This document shows, in pieces, positions 38,705 through 47,954 of a stretch of DNA of 50,543 nucleotides; the first letter of the stretch is position 1; each line of letters opens with the position of its first letter. The position numbers and the translations under genes were made by a program. The stretch spans positions 1 through 50,543 of the forward strand of contig NZ_JH379387.1 in the NCBI RefSeq assembly GCF_000235885.1, read 5' to 3'. The stretch comes from Leyella stercorea DSM 18206. Its GTDB lineage: Bacteria > Bacteroidota > Bacteroidia > Bacteroidales > Bacteroidaceae. The notes beneath the pieces were generated by a model. It was not told where the DNA came from and made no database searches. It saw only the letters and a program-made list of their open reading frames with translations.

Positions 38705-40978
38705 TCAGCTTGGGTCGACATCGAAAAATACGGTCATGGCTGCGTAGCGTTTGTCCTGCAGCAGTTGGGTACGTGCTTCCGCCATGCACTGGCGTGCGAG
38801 CGGCAGGTTGATGCCCTGCTCGAGCTTGATGACAATCTTGCGTATCGACTCCGTCTTCACACGTGCTACGGCTGGCTTGTCTGGTCCGAGTACGCGGTCG
38901 GCGAACGCCTGACGCAGACGCGATGCCATTTCGATGGCTGCGCTGTCTACGAGCTGCTCGTTGCGGTGGCGTAGGTAGACATAGACGAGGTGGTAGAACG
39001 GTGGATAGCGGAACATGCTGCGCTCCTCAAGCAAGTCGCGGGCGAACGTCTGGAAGTCGCCCGCAACGACCTGCTGTATCACTGGCAGGTCGGCACTCTT
39101 GGTCTGCAGTATGACGAGTCCGCGCTCGTCGCGCCTGCCCGCTCTGCCACTCACCTGCGAGAGCATCTGGAACGCCTGCTCGTAGGCACGGAAGTCGGGA
39201 TAGTTGAGCATGGTGTCGGCATTCAAAATACCCACGACCGTGACGCCCGAGAAGTCGAGCCCCTTGGTTATCATCTGCGTGCCGATGAGTATGTCGGTTC
39301 TGCCGCAGGAGAAGTCGTCGATGATGCGTCCGTAGGCGCCAGCCGAGCGTGTGGTGTCAAGATCCATACGGGCGATGCGTGCTTCGGGGAACAGCTCGCG
39401 CACGCGGTCCTCAATCTTCTCCGTGCCGTAGCCGCGACCGAGCAGTTCGGTGCTCTCGCAGTTGGGGCACTGCTTCGGCACGGGGTAGGTGTAGCCGCAG
39501 TAGTGGCAGGTGAGCAGGTTCATCGAGCGGTGATAGGTGAGCGACACGTCGCAGTTCTTGCACTTAGGCACCCATCCGCACACCTTGCACTCAACCATAG
39601 GCGCAAAGCCGCGGCGGTTCTGGAACAGCAACACCTGCTTCTTGTTGCGCAGCGCCGTGCGCATCGCCTCAAGCAAGTCGGGCGAGAACGCCCCACGCAT
39701 CATCTTGCGGTGGTACAGGTCTTTGGTATCTACAACGCGTATCTCGGGCATCGCCACGTCCTTGTAGCGTGTGGTGAGCTGCACGTAGCCGTACTTGCCC
39801 ATACAGGCGTTGTGGTAGCTCTCCATGGAGGGCGTAGCCGTGCCTAACAGCACCTTCGCCCCTTCGTACATCCGGGCGAGCATGATGGCTGTAGAGCGTG
39901 CGTGATAGCGTGGAGCAGGGTCTTGCTGCTTGAACGATGTCTCGTGCTCCTCATCGACGATGACGAGTCCGAGGCGCGTGAAGGGCAGGAAGACAGCGGA
40001 GCGTGCGCCGAGGATCACGTCGTAGGGTTCGCTGGAGAGCTGCTTCTTCCATATCTCTACGCGCTCGGCATCGCTATATTTAGAGTGGTATATGCCCAAG
40101 CGTGAGCCGAACACGTTCTGTAGGCGGCGCGTCATCTGCACCGTCAGTGCTATCTCGGGCAGTAGGTAGAGCACCTGCTTGCCTTCGTCGATGGCTTTCT
40201 TTATAAGGTGGATGTATATCTCGGTCTTGCCGCTCGACGTTACGCCGTGCAGCAACACTACGTTCTTCTCGTTGAATTGTTTCTGTATGCTGTCCTCTGC
40301 CGCTTGTTGTGCAGGGCTGAGAGGTTGTATGCGCTCGGGATGATACTCGCCTGTGGTGTTCAGACGACCCACTTCGCGATGGTAAATTTCGAGGAAGTTG
40401 CGCTGGATGAGCTGGCGCAGCACAGCATCTGATGCGTTGGCAGCGTTCTGCAGTTCGTCGCAGGCTATCTCGGCGATATGCGCCGGCGGTGTCTCGCCGT
40501 CAATCTCGCTCCAATGCGACAGCTCAAGGTAGGTGCTGAATGTCTGATGTTGTTTCAGTGCACGCTTCAGGATGGTGAGTGCCATGTGGAGCGATTGCTC
40601 CGAACGTAGGTTGGCGGGCAGCGTGACGCAGCGCACCGTCTTCGGGCGATAATTCTCTTCGGCTTTCAATCCGGCAGGAAGCGCGGCTTTGAATACGTCG
40701 CCAATGGGCGACATGTAGTAGGTAGAAATCCACTGCCATAGGCGTAGCTGCTGCTCGATGAGCACAGGCTCTGCGTCTATGACTTGGATGATGGGGCGTG
40801 TCTCGAACTCCGGCTTCTCGCTGTGCAACCGCACCGCCATCGCCGTGTATGTCTTCGACCTGCCTAAGGGCAAAAGTACACGCACACCCATCCGCACCTG
40901 AGCCACCATAGGCTCAGGTACGGAGTATGTGAATGTTCCTTCTAAAGGTAGAGGGAGTATTACGTCTACGTAGTGCAT
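38705..40978 (-). CDS. priA: Primosomal protein N' (replication restart helicase PriA)
   Basis: 757 residues from MHYVDVILPLPLEGTFTYSVP. 3'-DNA-binding domain, then helicase: Walker A GVTSSGKTEIYIH, DEEH box VIVDEEHETSFKQ, GTATPSMES, zinc-binding region CKVCGWVPKCKNCD...CHYCG...CPNC, and the second RecA-like lobe (GTQMITKGLDF, QVSGRAGR). Reloads the replisome at collapsed forks. Its ATG overlaps the stop of the upstream barrel gene by one base (TAATG), so it is translationally coupled to the type IX secretion gene cluster. Confidence 0.97.
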   Translation of the reverse strand: MHYVDVILPLPLEGTFTYSVPEPMVAQVRMGVRVLLPLGRSKTYTAMAVRLHSEKPEFETRPIIQVIDAEPVLIEQQLRLWQWISTYYMSPIGDVFKAALPAGLKAEENYRPKTVRCVTLPANLRSEQSLHMALTILKRALKQHQTFSTYLELSHWSEIDGETPPAHIAEIACDELQNAANASDAVLRQLIQRNFLEIYHREVGRLNTTGEYHPERIQPLSPAQQAAEDSIQKQFNEKNVVLLHGVTSSGKTEIYIHLIKKAIDEGKQVLYLLPEIALTVQMTRRLQNVFGSRLGIYHSKYSDAERVEIWKKQLSSEPYDVILGARSAVFLPFTRLGLVIVDEEHETSFKQQDPAPRYHARSTAIMLARMYEGAKVLLGTATPSMESYHNACMGKYGYVQLTTRYKDVAMPEIRVVDTKDLYHRKMMRGAFSPDLLEAMRTALRNKKQVLLFQNRRGFAPMVECKVCGWVPKCKNCDVSLTYHRSMNLLTCHYCGYTYPVPKQCPNCESTELLGRGYGTEKIEDRVRELFPEARIARMDLDTTRSAGAYGRIIDDFSCGRTDILIGTQMITKGLDFSGVTVVGILNADTMLNYPDFRAYEQAFQMLSQVSGRAGRRDERGLVILQTKSADLPVIQQVVAGDFQTFARDLLEERSMFRYPPFYHLVYVYLRHRNEQLVDSAAIEMASRLRQAFADRVLGPDKPAVARVKTESIRKIVIKLEQGINLPLARQCMAEARTQLLQDKRYAAMTVFFDVDPS

Positions 40979-41628
40979 TAGAAGTAGTATGCAAGGGCTA
41001 TCTGCCAAGCATTGGTACGACCGCTCTTCTCGAACGGAGCTCCCAATACGTTACTTGCTGTTTTGCTTAATGTTACATCGCCCGTCTTTCCGCAAGCGAT
41101 GTTGTAGTTGGCTGTGAGCTGGAGGTGCTTCAGAACGGTGAAACCAGCACCAACGTTCACGCTGAACTGCGAACTCTTGAGCTTCCACTCGCAATCTGCA
41201 CCAAGATCCTTGTTCTTATTGCCTACGTGGAAGCCGAACTGCGGACCTGCGAAGAAGAGCACGTTGGCAACACTACCCAAGCCGATGCTGTAGCGCACGT
41301 TGATAGGAATGTTGATAGCCTGTGTCTTCAGAGTCTGCTTTGTGGGCAGTACGTACTGGGTTTCGTCAACATCTACCGCGAGTTCTGCCTCACGCTGGTC
41401 GTAGAGAGCCGAAGCGTCGATGCCAAGACCTACGAGCGGAAGTGTGAACTTCACAGTCGGACCGATGAAGAAGCCTGCACGGTTGTTTGAGTCGAGCACC
41501 TTTGAACTGATGCTCATGCTTGTTACGTTCAGACCGCCCTTAACACCGAAGTTGATACCAGCATTCGCTGTGTTTGCCGTGAAAAGCATCGCAAGTGCGA
41601 TGGCTGCTGATGTAAAGATCTTTTTCAT
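40978..41628 (-). CDS. Outer-membrane beta-barrel protein (PorT-like/OMP_b-brl family)
   Basis: 216 residues from MKKIFTSAAIALAMLFTANTANA, a clear signal peptide. Alternating short strands (INFGVKGGLNVTSMS, AGFFIGPTVKFTLP, FFAGPQFGFHVGN, LQLTANYNIACG) and a C-terminal aromatic (WQIALAYYF) indicate an eight-strand-type barrel. The PorT family that serves type IX secretion has this architecture, but I see no PorT-specific residues, so only the broad family is claimed. Codons upstream of this ATG up to 41742 are not supported. Lies between porN and priA. Confidence 0.82.
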   Translation of the reverse strand: MKKIFTSAAIALAMLFTANTANAGINFGVKGGLNVTSMSISSKVLDSNNRAGFFIGPTVKFTLPLVGLGIDASALYDQREAELAVDVDETQYVLPTKQTLKTQAINIPINVRYSIGLGSVANVLFFAGPQFGFHVGNKNKDLGADCEWKLKSSQFSVNVGAGFTVLKHLQLTANYNIACGKTGDVTLSKTASNVLGAPFEKSGRTNAWQIALAYYF

Positions 41629-41683
41629 ACCTGTTTGTTTTGGGTTAATATTCAATTTACGTTTGCTTGATGGTAGTTGAGAG

Positions 41684-42745
41684 TTAGTGTCGCTGTCTGC
41701 GTACGCTGACGCGTGCTGTACTACCCGACGGCTTTGACGCACCGCTATTGGAGCGCGATCTCTTCACCTTTGCGGTTGTTGTCTTTGTTCGAGTTGAGGC
41801 TGCAGCACTTGCACGACGGTTCTTCTTTCTGATAGCCTTAGCCGCCTTCTTGTCCACAGTGGCGATGCTGTCGAGCGAGTCCTTCGGTTCGCCCGCACCC
41901 CACACGTGCTGCTCGAAGTCGGTAAGCTCCTTCTCGATGCGCTTCTGCTCCTTCTTCATAGCCGAGTCGGTGGGGCAGTACTGTGCGAGCGTCTTGCCGA
42001 GCATGTTCGTGGTCTTGTATATCTTGCCCTTGTACATGTTCTTCGTGAAGTAGTCGTCCATCGACATTGTGGCAGCGTTATTGAGGTTGCTCGTCATAAT
42101 GGTCTGCTTCGTGAGGAACGGTGCAAGGTCGTCGTACTTCACCCAGAAGAGCGGATAGCTTGTAGCAGCGTCGCCGAAGTCGTCTTCGCGCTTGAGAATT
42201 GGGCAGAGGGCGAGCACCTTGGTGTGGAACGCCGAGTTGCGGTCGTCGTAGTAGGTCGCCTCCTTCACGTAGTAAGCCGTCACTTCGCGCGACGGTATGT
42301 CGCTATCGTCGATACGTATGCCACGGTCGGTGCGCTCGTAGAAGATGTGATAGTTGTCGAGCAGCGATTTAAGGTTCACCTTTGCTGCGTCGTCGAACAC
42401 CTCATTGCCGTCCAAGCGGTACTCGTAGGCGGTGATGGAACGCTTCATCACGAGCTTGAAGATATACGTGAAGAGGTTCATCTGCGAACCTACCGGCTCC
42501 ACCGGATAGTAGAGTCCGGCGTTGGCATCCTCCGTGAGGTCTATCTCGCGGTATATGTCGCGTCGCCATGTCACGTCCTCGTCCATCGCTTTCTGCGTAG
42601 GGAACGATATCTGGGCGCGCACGCTCAGTCCCTGGTCTTTCTGCTGTTGCTGCTGAGCCTGCTCGCGGCGACGTGCCGCAGGCTGTGCCGAAGCTATATC
42701 GGCACAGAAGAGGGCGGCGAGGAGTATTGCTAAGAATTTATTCAT
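41684..42745 (-). CDS. porN: Type IX secretion / gliding protein PorN (GldN)
   Basis: 353 residues. Signal peptide MNKFLAILLAALFCADIASA. The body (MDEDVTWRRDIYREIDLTEDANAGLYYPVEP, ARYIxxx-type strands such as AYEYRLDGNEVF, YYVKEATYYD) matches GldN/PorN, which forms the periplasmic ring with lipoprotein PorK. The last about 55 residues are an unusual Lys/Arg/Ser/Thr-rich tail (KKAAKAIRKKNRRASAAAST... ending SVRRQRH). Fifth gene of the porPKLMN order. Confidence 0.93.
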   Translation of the reverse strand: MNKFLAILLAALFCADIASAQPAARRREQAQQQQQKDQGLSVRAQISFPTQKAMDEDVTWRRDIYREIDLTEDANAGLYYPVEPVGSQMNLFTYIFKLVMKRSITAYEYRLDGNEVFDDAAKVNLKSLLDNYHIFYERTDRGIRIDDSDIPSREVTAYYVKEATYYDDRNSAFHTKVLALCPILKREDDFGDAATSYPLFWVKYDDLAPFLTKQTIMTSNLNNAATMSMDDYFTKNMYKGKIYKTTNMLGKTLAQYCPTDSAMKKEQKRIEKELTDFEQHVWGAGEPKDSLDSIATVDKKAAKAIRKKNRRASAAASTRTKTTTAKVKRSRSNSGASKPSGSTARVSVRRQRH

Positions 42746-42782
42746 TGTTTTGTTTTTTGTTTTCTTGGGTTGCTAGGGGACT

Positions 42783-42826
42783 AGACTTTCTATGGGTTCT
42801 AGGTTTACTAGGTTTACTAGGGTTCT
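42783..42826. repeat. 'ctaggtttactaggg' simple repeat between porM and porN
   Basis: Imperfect tandem of ggttctaggtttacta units in the 85-base gap of the operon. Similar low-complexity fillers lie in the other gaps (45277-45361; 46817-46949). Confidence 0.6.
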
Positions 42827-42830
42827 AGCT

Positions 42831-44375
42831 TTATTTCACTATAACCTCCATTGATCCGTTCAACTTGCGTGTGATGCCGTCGGGGCCTACCGCTGTGATG
42901 CGCGAGATGTAGAAGCGCTTGCCTCTTGAGAGTTTGCGGAAGGTGTCGCGCTGTCGTTCCGAGAAGTTGCTGCCAGCCGAAGCCATCGGCACAGCGTTAC
43001 CCATGTTGTCGAAGAACACGGTCTCGAAGCTCACAACCTTGAACTGTATGTCGAGGATGCCGTCGTCGATGGCTGCCTTGATGCCTGGAGCGCTCATGAT
43101 AGAAGCCTTGGCGAGTCCGCCGCCACGGAAGCGGTCGGTGCCGATCTGCATGTATGCTGCCGGGTCTGGGAGCTTGCGCACATGGAATGTGAACTTGCCC
43201 ATCTGGCGCGACTTGCCGTTGGCGTTGGATGCGACGGAGATAGTGACATCACTGCCCACTGCCGACGGACGCGCTATGTACTTGCCCATGCCGATAGAAC
43301 GGAACGAACCGCCAGACATTGATGCCGATACGGCGTTGAGCGGTACGCCCGGTATGCTGACGCTTATCGGGTTGTCGTAGCCGGCGTAGAGCACGTTCAT
43401 AAGGTCTGCCGATACGGTCGCACTCGGTGCGACGACGGTATATTTCTGCGTGAAATCGCGGCGGATGATGTTGCCAGCACCATCGCGCATGGTGATGTAT
43501 CCGCCGAACTGATGCTCGCCGACGGCACCTGCCGTGAAGCGGTAGAGTCCGCTATTGATGCGCTGTCCGCCTACGTATATCTCTGGCTGTTGTGTGGTGT
43601 CTACGGCTGCCATTACGATTTGTGCCGAGAACTGGTCGCCACTGATGATGGTCTTCGACTCGGGTATGACGAACGCCGAGAGCTTGTTCACACGGATGTC
43701 CTTCATGTCGATGTTCGCAACGAGCGTGTGCAACACTTCGCCTTCGGCGTAGCGCACGTCGCTCTGCAGCTTCGAGAGTAGTGTTACGGCACCTGCTACG
43801 GGCATGTCCTCGAACATGTACTCCTGCCAGTTCTTACCGAGCGTATTGGCACCCTTCGGCACCTTTGTGGTGAGGTTGCTTTCTATTATCTCGCGCTGAT
43901 GTGGGTCGGTAACCATCTTGAGGATACGCTCGCGGAACGTGTTGATGGCATCGTAGAGCTTCTTGCCCTGTCCGGTGCCCGGTGCGAGCATTACATGACT
44001 TGCTGCTTCGAGGTTGTCCTTGCTCTTTATGTCATAGATATTACCGTCCTTGCCGTCAGCCTCGCGCACAATCTGCACTTTCAGTGCCTGTGCGAAGTTG
44101 TACAGCGAGTCGCTCATGCGCTTCACAGCCGTAGCCTTGTCGAACCACTCCTTCACCTTCTGTGGGTTCTTATTCATCTGTTCGGCGAAGTTGTTGTAGA
44201 GCACCTCGTTCTCCTTTGAGGAGTTGGCAGTGGTACGGTTAAGACTCTCCTCCACGATAGAGAAGCCGTTGAGCACTTCCGAGGAAATGTTCAGGGCAAG
44301 CATCGCCATCAGCACCACATACATGAGGTTGATCATCTTCTGGCGGGGGGAGATATGTTTTTTCTTTATTGCCAT
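42831..44375 (-). CDS. porM: Type IX secretion motor protein PorM (GldM)
   Basis: 514 residues. One N-terminal membrane helix after a basic start (MAIKKKHISPRQKMINLMYVVLMAML..) with the conserved Arg11 and Glu33 of the family, then a long periplasmic part of several Ig-like domains. Forms with PorL the proton-driven motor whose rotating shaft (GldM dimer) reaches the PorK/N ring. 19 bases after porL. Confidence 0.95.
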   Translation of the reverse strand: MAIKKKHISPRQKMINLMYVVLMAMLALNISSEVLNGFSIVEESLNRTTANSSKENEVLYNNFAEQMNKNPQKVKEWFDKATAVKRMSDSLYNFAQALKVQIVREADGKDGNIYDIKSKDNLEAASHVMLAPGTGQGKKLYDAINTFRERILKMVTDPHQREIIESNLTTKVPKGANTLGKNWQEYMFEDMPVAGAVTLLSKLQSDVRYAEGEVLHTLVANIDMKDIRVNKLSAFVIPESKTIISGDQFSAQIVMAAVDTTQQPEIYVGGQRINSGLYRFTAGAVGEHQFGGYITMRDGAGNIIRRDFTQKYTVVAPSATVSADLMNVLYAGYDNPISVSIPGVPLNAVSASMSGGSFRSIGMGKYIARPSAVGSDVTISVASNANGKSRQMGKFTFHVRKLPDPAAYMQIGTDRFRGGGLAKASIMSAPGIKAAIDDGILDIQFKVVSFETVFFDNMGNAVPMASAGSNFSERQRDTFRKLSRGKRFYISRITAVGPDGITRKLNGSMEVIVK

Positions 44376-44394
44376 TCTTAGGTTTTTTACCTTT

Positions 44395-45276
44395 TTACTC
44401 TTTTACTTTTAAGTTCATGTTGACGGTCATCGCCTCAATCATGCGAGCATAGATGCCGTTGAGCTGCTCAATCTGCTCAGCCATGCGCTTGCTCTGCTCG
44501 TTGATCTGGTCGATAGTGCCAATCTGTTGGCTTGCGCCCTTAAGCTGCATCTCGTATATCTTGCAGATGCCGGTGAGTGTGCGGTTGAGGTTCTCCATCT
44601 CCTCGCTGTCGCGTGTGAGTCGTGCGCTCTGGTCGGACACCTTCTGCAGGGTCTCGGTGAGTCGCTTGAGCTCGTCGAGATAGTTTGCCTGTGCGTCTGC
44701 CAGCTGCATAGCCACCTCGTGGTTGGCTGCCAGCTCGGCTGCTGCAGCGGCTGTCTGTGCAGCTTCGGGCGATACAACAGTCTGTGTTCCGCCTACTATA
44801 GTCTGTGTGCCACCTACTATAGTCTGTGTTGCGCCTTCGGAAGTCGGAGCTGTGCCTGAAGCGGTTGCGCTTGCAGTGCCGCCACCTATTATGATAGTGC
44901 CACCGCCGCTTACGCCAGCACCACCGACTACAGAACCGCCACCTGCAACTTGCACGCCGGCGTTGTATGCAGCCTCTGCTTCAGCCTCCTCGCGGTCTAT
45001 CTCCTCTTCGTCAATGTGCGTAGGGAGGTCTCTGCCTTCCTGCGTCTTGTCGAACGGACGGTCGAAGGCTGAGATGAAGAACACGAACACCTCGGTGCCC
45101 ATACCTGCGAAAAGCATGATGTTGGCGCCCGGCAGGTGGGTGAGCTTGAAGAGCGTACCAAGGATTACGACTGAAGCACCCCAGCTATATGCGTAGTTGA
45201 GGAATGTCTGTCCGGGGACACTGTCCATCCACTTCTGCAAGTGGTAGACTATGTTGAATTTGCTATAGATTGTCAT
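44395..45276 (-). CDS. porL: Type IX secretion motor protein PorL (GldL)
   Basis: 293 residues. Two membrane helices near the N-terminus (YSWGASVVILGTLFKL and NIMLFAGMGTEVFVFFISAF); Glu62 in the second is the conserved membrane glutamate of the proton path. The rest is cytoplasmic: a Gly/Thr-rich linker with three TQTIVGG-type repeats (coded at about 44776-44835), followed by a long coiled coil (ELKRLTETLQKVSDQSARLT). Pairs with PorM as ion-driven motor. Confidence 0.95.
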   Translation of the reverse strand: MTIYSKFNIVYHLQKWMDSVPGQTFLNYAYSWGASVVILGTLFKLTHLPGANIMLFAGMGTEVFVFFISAFDRPFDKTQEGRDLPTHIDEEEIDREEAEAEAAYNAGVQVAGGGSVVGGAGVSGGGTIIIGGGTASATASGTAPTSEGATQTIVGGTQTIVGGTQTVVSPEAAQTAAAAAELAANHEVAMQLADAQANYLDELKRLTETLQKVSDQSARLTRDSEEMENLNRTLTGICKIYEMQLKGASQQIGTIDQINEQSKRMAEQIEQLNGIYARMIEAMTVNMNLKVKE

Positions 45277-45361
45277 ATTTCTTTATTTTTATTGTGAGAA
45301 TACATAGGTTTGTGAGTGTTGTGTAGATATCTCACCACCTCAACTTCTCACCATCTTCAAC

Positions 45362-46816
45362 TTACTTCTTTTTTCCTTTTGCTTTAGCACTTGATGTGTT
45401 TGCTAAGCTGCGTACACAGCGGAAGCCGATGTAGCAGCGTGGCTGGTTCTGGTATTCCCATGTGCGCCATGCTGAGCGTATGAACGACTCGGGATCTTTC
45501 CACGAACCACCGCGTACGCTCTTCTTCTTGAGTCGATAGGGGTCTTCCTTCGCTGCGTTGTACTGTAGGGAAGGGTTGAAGTCGTTCATCGCCTCTACGC
45601 CTGCCTCGGTGTACACGGTGCTTGTCCATTCGGCTACGTTGCCTGCCATGTCGAAGAGTCCGTTGCTGTTAGCTCCGTATATGCCCACCTTCGATGTTAT
45701 GAGGTTGCCGTCCTTGGTGTAGTTGCCACGGTCGGGTTTGAAGTTGGCGAAGAAGCATCCGTCGCCGCTCTTCACGCTTTGGTCTTCCCACGGGAATTCG
45801 GTGCCTTCCTTTCCGCGTGCTGCATACTCCCATTCAGCCTCTGTCGGCAGGCGGTAGCGTTGTACGTAGCGTGCCTCCGGACCGAGACCTTTCAGCAGAT
45901 AATCGGTGCGCCATGCGCAGAAGGCGTTAGCCTGCTCCCATGTTACGCCCACTACTGGATAGTCGTTGTAGGCAGGGTTGGAGAAGTAGTTGCGCAGATA
46001 TGTCTCGTTCTCGGCGTTTCGGAAGTCGTTCACCCAACAGGTGGTATCGGGGTAGACGTTTACTATATATGTGTTGAGGAAGTCCCACGGACCACTCAAC
46101 GGGCGGTTGATAGTTTCGCGGACGATGCGTCCCTCGTCGTCGATGTATGCGGTGTCCTTTGATATCATCACCACCTCGTCAGGGTTCACCTCGATGTCTG
46201 TGTTGAGGTTGCGCTCCTCGGGATTGAGTCGGTTGCGACGCAGAGCGGCTGCAGTGTAGTCGTACACCTCGTAGCGGTAGTTCATCTGACGGTAGTCGAG
46301 CATCTTCTCGCCGGTGATAGGGTTACGAGTATATACGCTCTCGATGGCGCGTAGCTCGTCCTCGTTGGGTTTGCGCGGCAGTTGCTTCTTCCAGTTGAGG
46401 TGTGGTGTGACGGGGTCGCCGTTCTTGTCCTCGGTGATCATGTATGTCTCGTCGCCACCGTACTGTGGATCGGCGAGGCGTGTGCGGATGATACTGTCGC
46501 GCACCCATACCACGAACTGCTTGTACTTGGAGTTGGTCACTTCGGTTTCGTCCATCCAGAAACCGTCGACGGAGATGTCCTTCACAGGTGTCTGCTTACC
46601 CCACAGGCTGTCTTGCTTCTCAAGACCCATGCGCAGGTAGCCGCGTCCTACGCGCACCATGCCGTAGGGTGCGGGCTCGGCGAACGAGCGTCCGCTCACG
46701 CCCACCACTTCGCCACCGCGTCCTGCCGACGAGGCTGCCTTGCTGCCGAAGCAGCCGGTGAGAATCATGGTGAGTGCCATGATGCTTAATAGTAATATGC
46801 TTTTTGTTGCTTTCAT
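45362..46816 (-). CDS. porK: Type IX secretion lipoprotein PorK (GldK)
   Basis: 484 residues. Lipoprotein signal MKATKSILLLSIMALTMILTGC (lipobox LTGC). The body has the formylglycine-generating-enzyme-like fold (VRVGRGYLRMGL, DISVDGFWMDETEVTNSKYKQF, RLPTEAEWEYAARG, SVRGGSWKDP, YIGFRCVRS) that GldK/PorK share without known enzymatic activity. With PorN it forms the large periplasmic ring under the outer membrane. The gap to porP holds repeats. Confidence 0.95.
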   Translation of the reverse strand: MKATKSILLLSIMALTMILTGCFGSKAASSAGRGGEVVGVSGRSFAEPAPYGMVRVGRGYLRMGLEKQDSLWGKQTPVKDISVDGFWMDETEVTNSKYKQFVVWVRDSIIRTRLADPQYGGDETYMITEDKNGDPVTPHLNWKKQLPRKPNEDELRAIESVYTRNPITGEKMLDYRQMNYRYEVYDYTAAALRRNRLNPEERNLNTDIEVNPDEVVMISKDTAYIDDEGRIVRETINRPLSGPWDFLNTYIVNVYPDTTCWVNDFRNAENETYLRNYFSNPAYNDYPVVGVTWEQANAFCAWRTDYLLKGLGPEARYVQRYRLPTEAEWEYAARGKEGTEFPWEDQSVKSGDGCFFANFKPDRGNYTKDGNLITSKVGIYGANSNGLFDMAGNVAEWTSTVYTEAGVEAMNDFNPSLQYNAAKEDPYRLKKKSVRGGSWKDPESFIRSAWRTWEYQNQPRCYIGFRCVRSLANTSSAKAKGKKK

Positions 46817-46867
46817 CTATTGTTGTTTTTTTTGTTTTCTTTTTGAGGTGAGGGGTAAGCCTTTGTT

Positions 46868-46956
46868 GGTGGCGTTTAAGCCGAACTAAGCCTTTTTAAG
46901 CCTCTTTAGACCTTTCTAAGCCCTCCCCGACGGGGAGGGTTGGGAGGGGCTACAGC
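46868..46956. repeat. 'taagcc' repeats and GC-rich hairpin between porP and porK
   Basis: Several ttaagcc/ctaagcc units, then CCCTCCCC-ga-CGGGGAGGG (46921-46939), a compact GC-rich hairpin at the 3' end of porP. It could be a partial terminator or mRNA-stabilising structure. Confidence 0.55.
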
Positions 46957-47891
46957 ACTCTCACGCTCTTGTGCATGTTCTTGCCCTTCTTCTGTAGGTT
47001 GAGATCCATCTGGTAACCTACGAATATCTCGTGGCTTCCGTTGCCGGGGTTGATAGCCGAGGTGTATATCTCGTATGAGTAGCCGAGTACGATGCCATGG
47101 AACTTGCCGCCGATGAGCACCGTTGTGGATATTGTCGGGGCGTAGCTGAGTCCGGCGTAGAACATCTTCTTCTCGTTGGTGTAGGTGAAGCGACCTGTGA
47201 TGTCGCCACGGTAGCCCGAGAGGTCGGTGCGGAAGAGGAACGATGGTTGGATGCTCAGGAACGGGTTGCGCAGGCGTATCGTTGCGCCACCAGTGAGGTA
47301 GTAGGTGGCATCCACCTGTATCTCGTTGGTCTCGCCGAGCTGTACACAGGGCGAGTTGAGGTGCTGTGCCGAGATGCCTACGTACCAGTTGCGGTGCGAG
47401 TAGTAGAGTCCGGCTGCAAGGTCGAGCGAGTTGCCCTCTATCTTTGACGACGAGAAGGCTGGGTCGTTCGACTCCTCAAGGTCTACCTTTGTGCCGTCGA
47501 ATGTCTCGCTGAGCAGTCCGGCGGAGATGCCGGTCGACAGCTGTCCGCCGAACAGCTTGAACTTGAAGGCGTATTGCAGGGCGAGGCGTTTGTGGCTGAA
47601 CAGACCAATCTGGTCGTTCATCAACTGTATGCCTGCACCATGAAACTGCTTCAAGAGCAGAAACTGTGCGTCGGCACCAGCGTACATCGTGTTAGGATTA
47701 CGTTTGAATCCAGCCATCTCCATGGCGTAGGCAGCCGCGATGTTGAGCTTCGGCGACTTGCCCACGGCTGCGGCATTGAACGAGGGTTCCATGTCGAAGT
47801 AGTGGCTGAACGATACGTCGTACTGGGCTTGGCTCTTCACCGAGACAAGCGATAGTATCGTCGTTATTATTATGTATCCGCGTTTAAACAC
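46950..47891 (-). CDS. porP: Type IX secretion outer-membrane protein PorP (SprF family)
   Basis: 313 residues. Signal peptide MFKRGYIIITTILSLVSVKSQA then QYDVSFSHYFDMEPSFNAAAVG, the PorP/SprF family start, with barrel strands such as GAGIQLMNDQIGLFSHKRL and a late LIGGKFHGIVLGYSYEIYTS. Family members work with PorK-N or pair with specific adhesins at the cell surface. First gene of the PorPKLMN order known from Porphyromonas gingivalis. Confidence 0.93.
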   Translation of the reverse strand: MFKRGYIIITTILSLVSVKSQAQYDVSFSHYFDMEPSFNAAAVGKSPKLNIAAAYAMEMAGFKRNPNTMYAGADAQFLLLKQFHGAGIQLMNDQIGLFSHKRLALQYAFKFKLFGGQLSTGISAGLLSETFDGTKVDLEESNDPAFSSSKIEGNSLDLAAGLYYSHRNWYVGISAQHLNSPCVQLGETNEIQVDATYYLTGGATIRLRNPFLSIQPSFLFRTDLSGYRGDITGRFTYTNEKKMFYAGLSYAPTISTTVLIGGKFHGIVLGYSYEIYTSAINPGNGSHEIFVGYQMDLNLQKKGKNMHKSVRVL

Positions 47892-47954
47892 GTAAGTATA
47901 ACGTCTGTTTATTAATATTATTGTGAAATGGCGAAGTTTTTTGCTTCGCGAGGT

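Noticed and set aside
41629..41742. Extended N-terminus of the outer-membrane barrel protein
   Set aside because: It would place a signal peptide 38 residues inside the protein; the ATG at 41628 gives a proper signal peptide.
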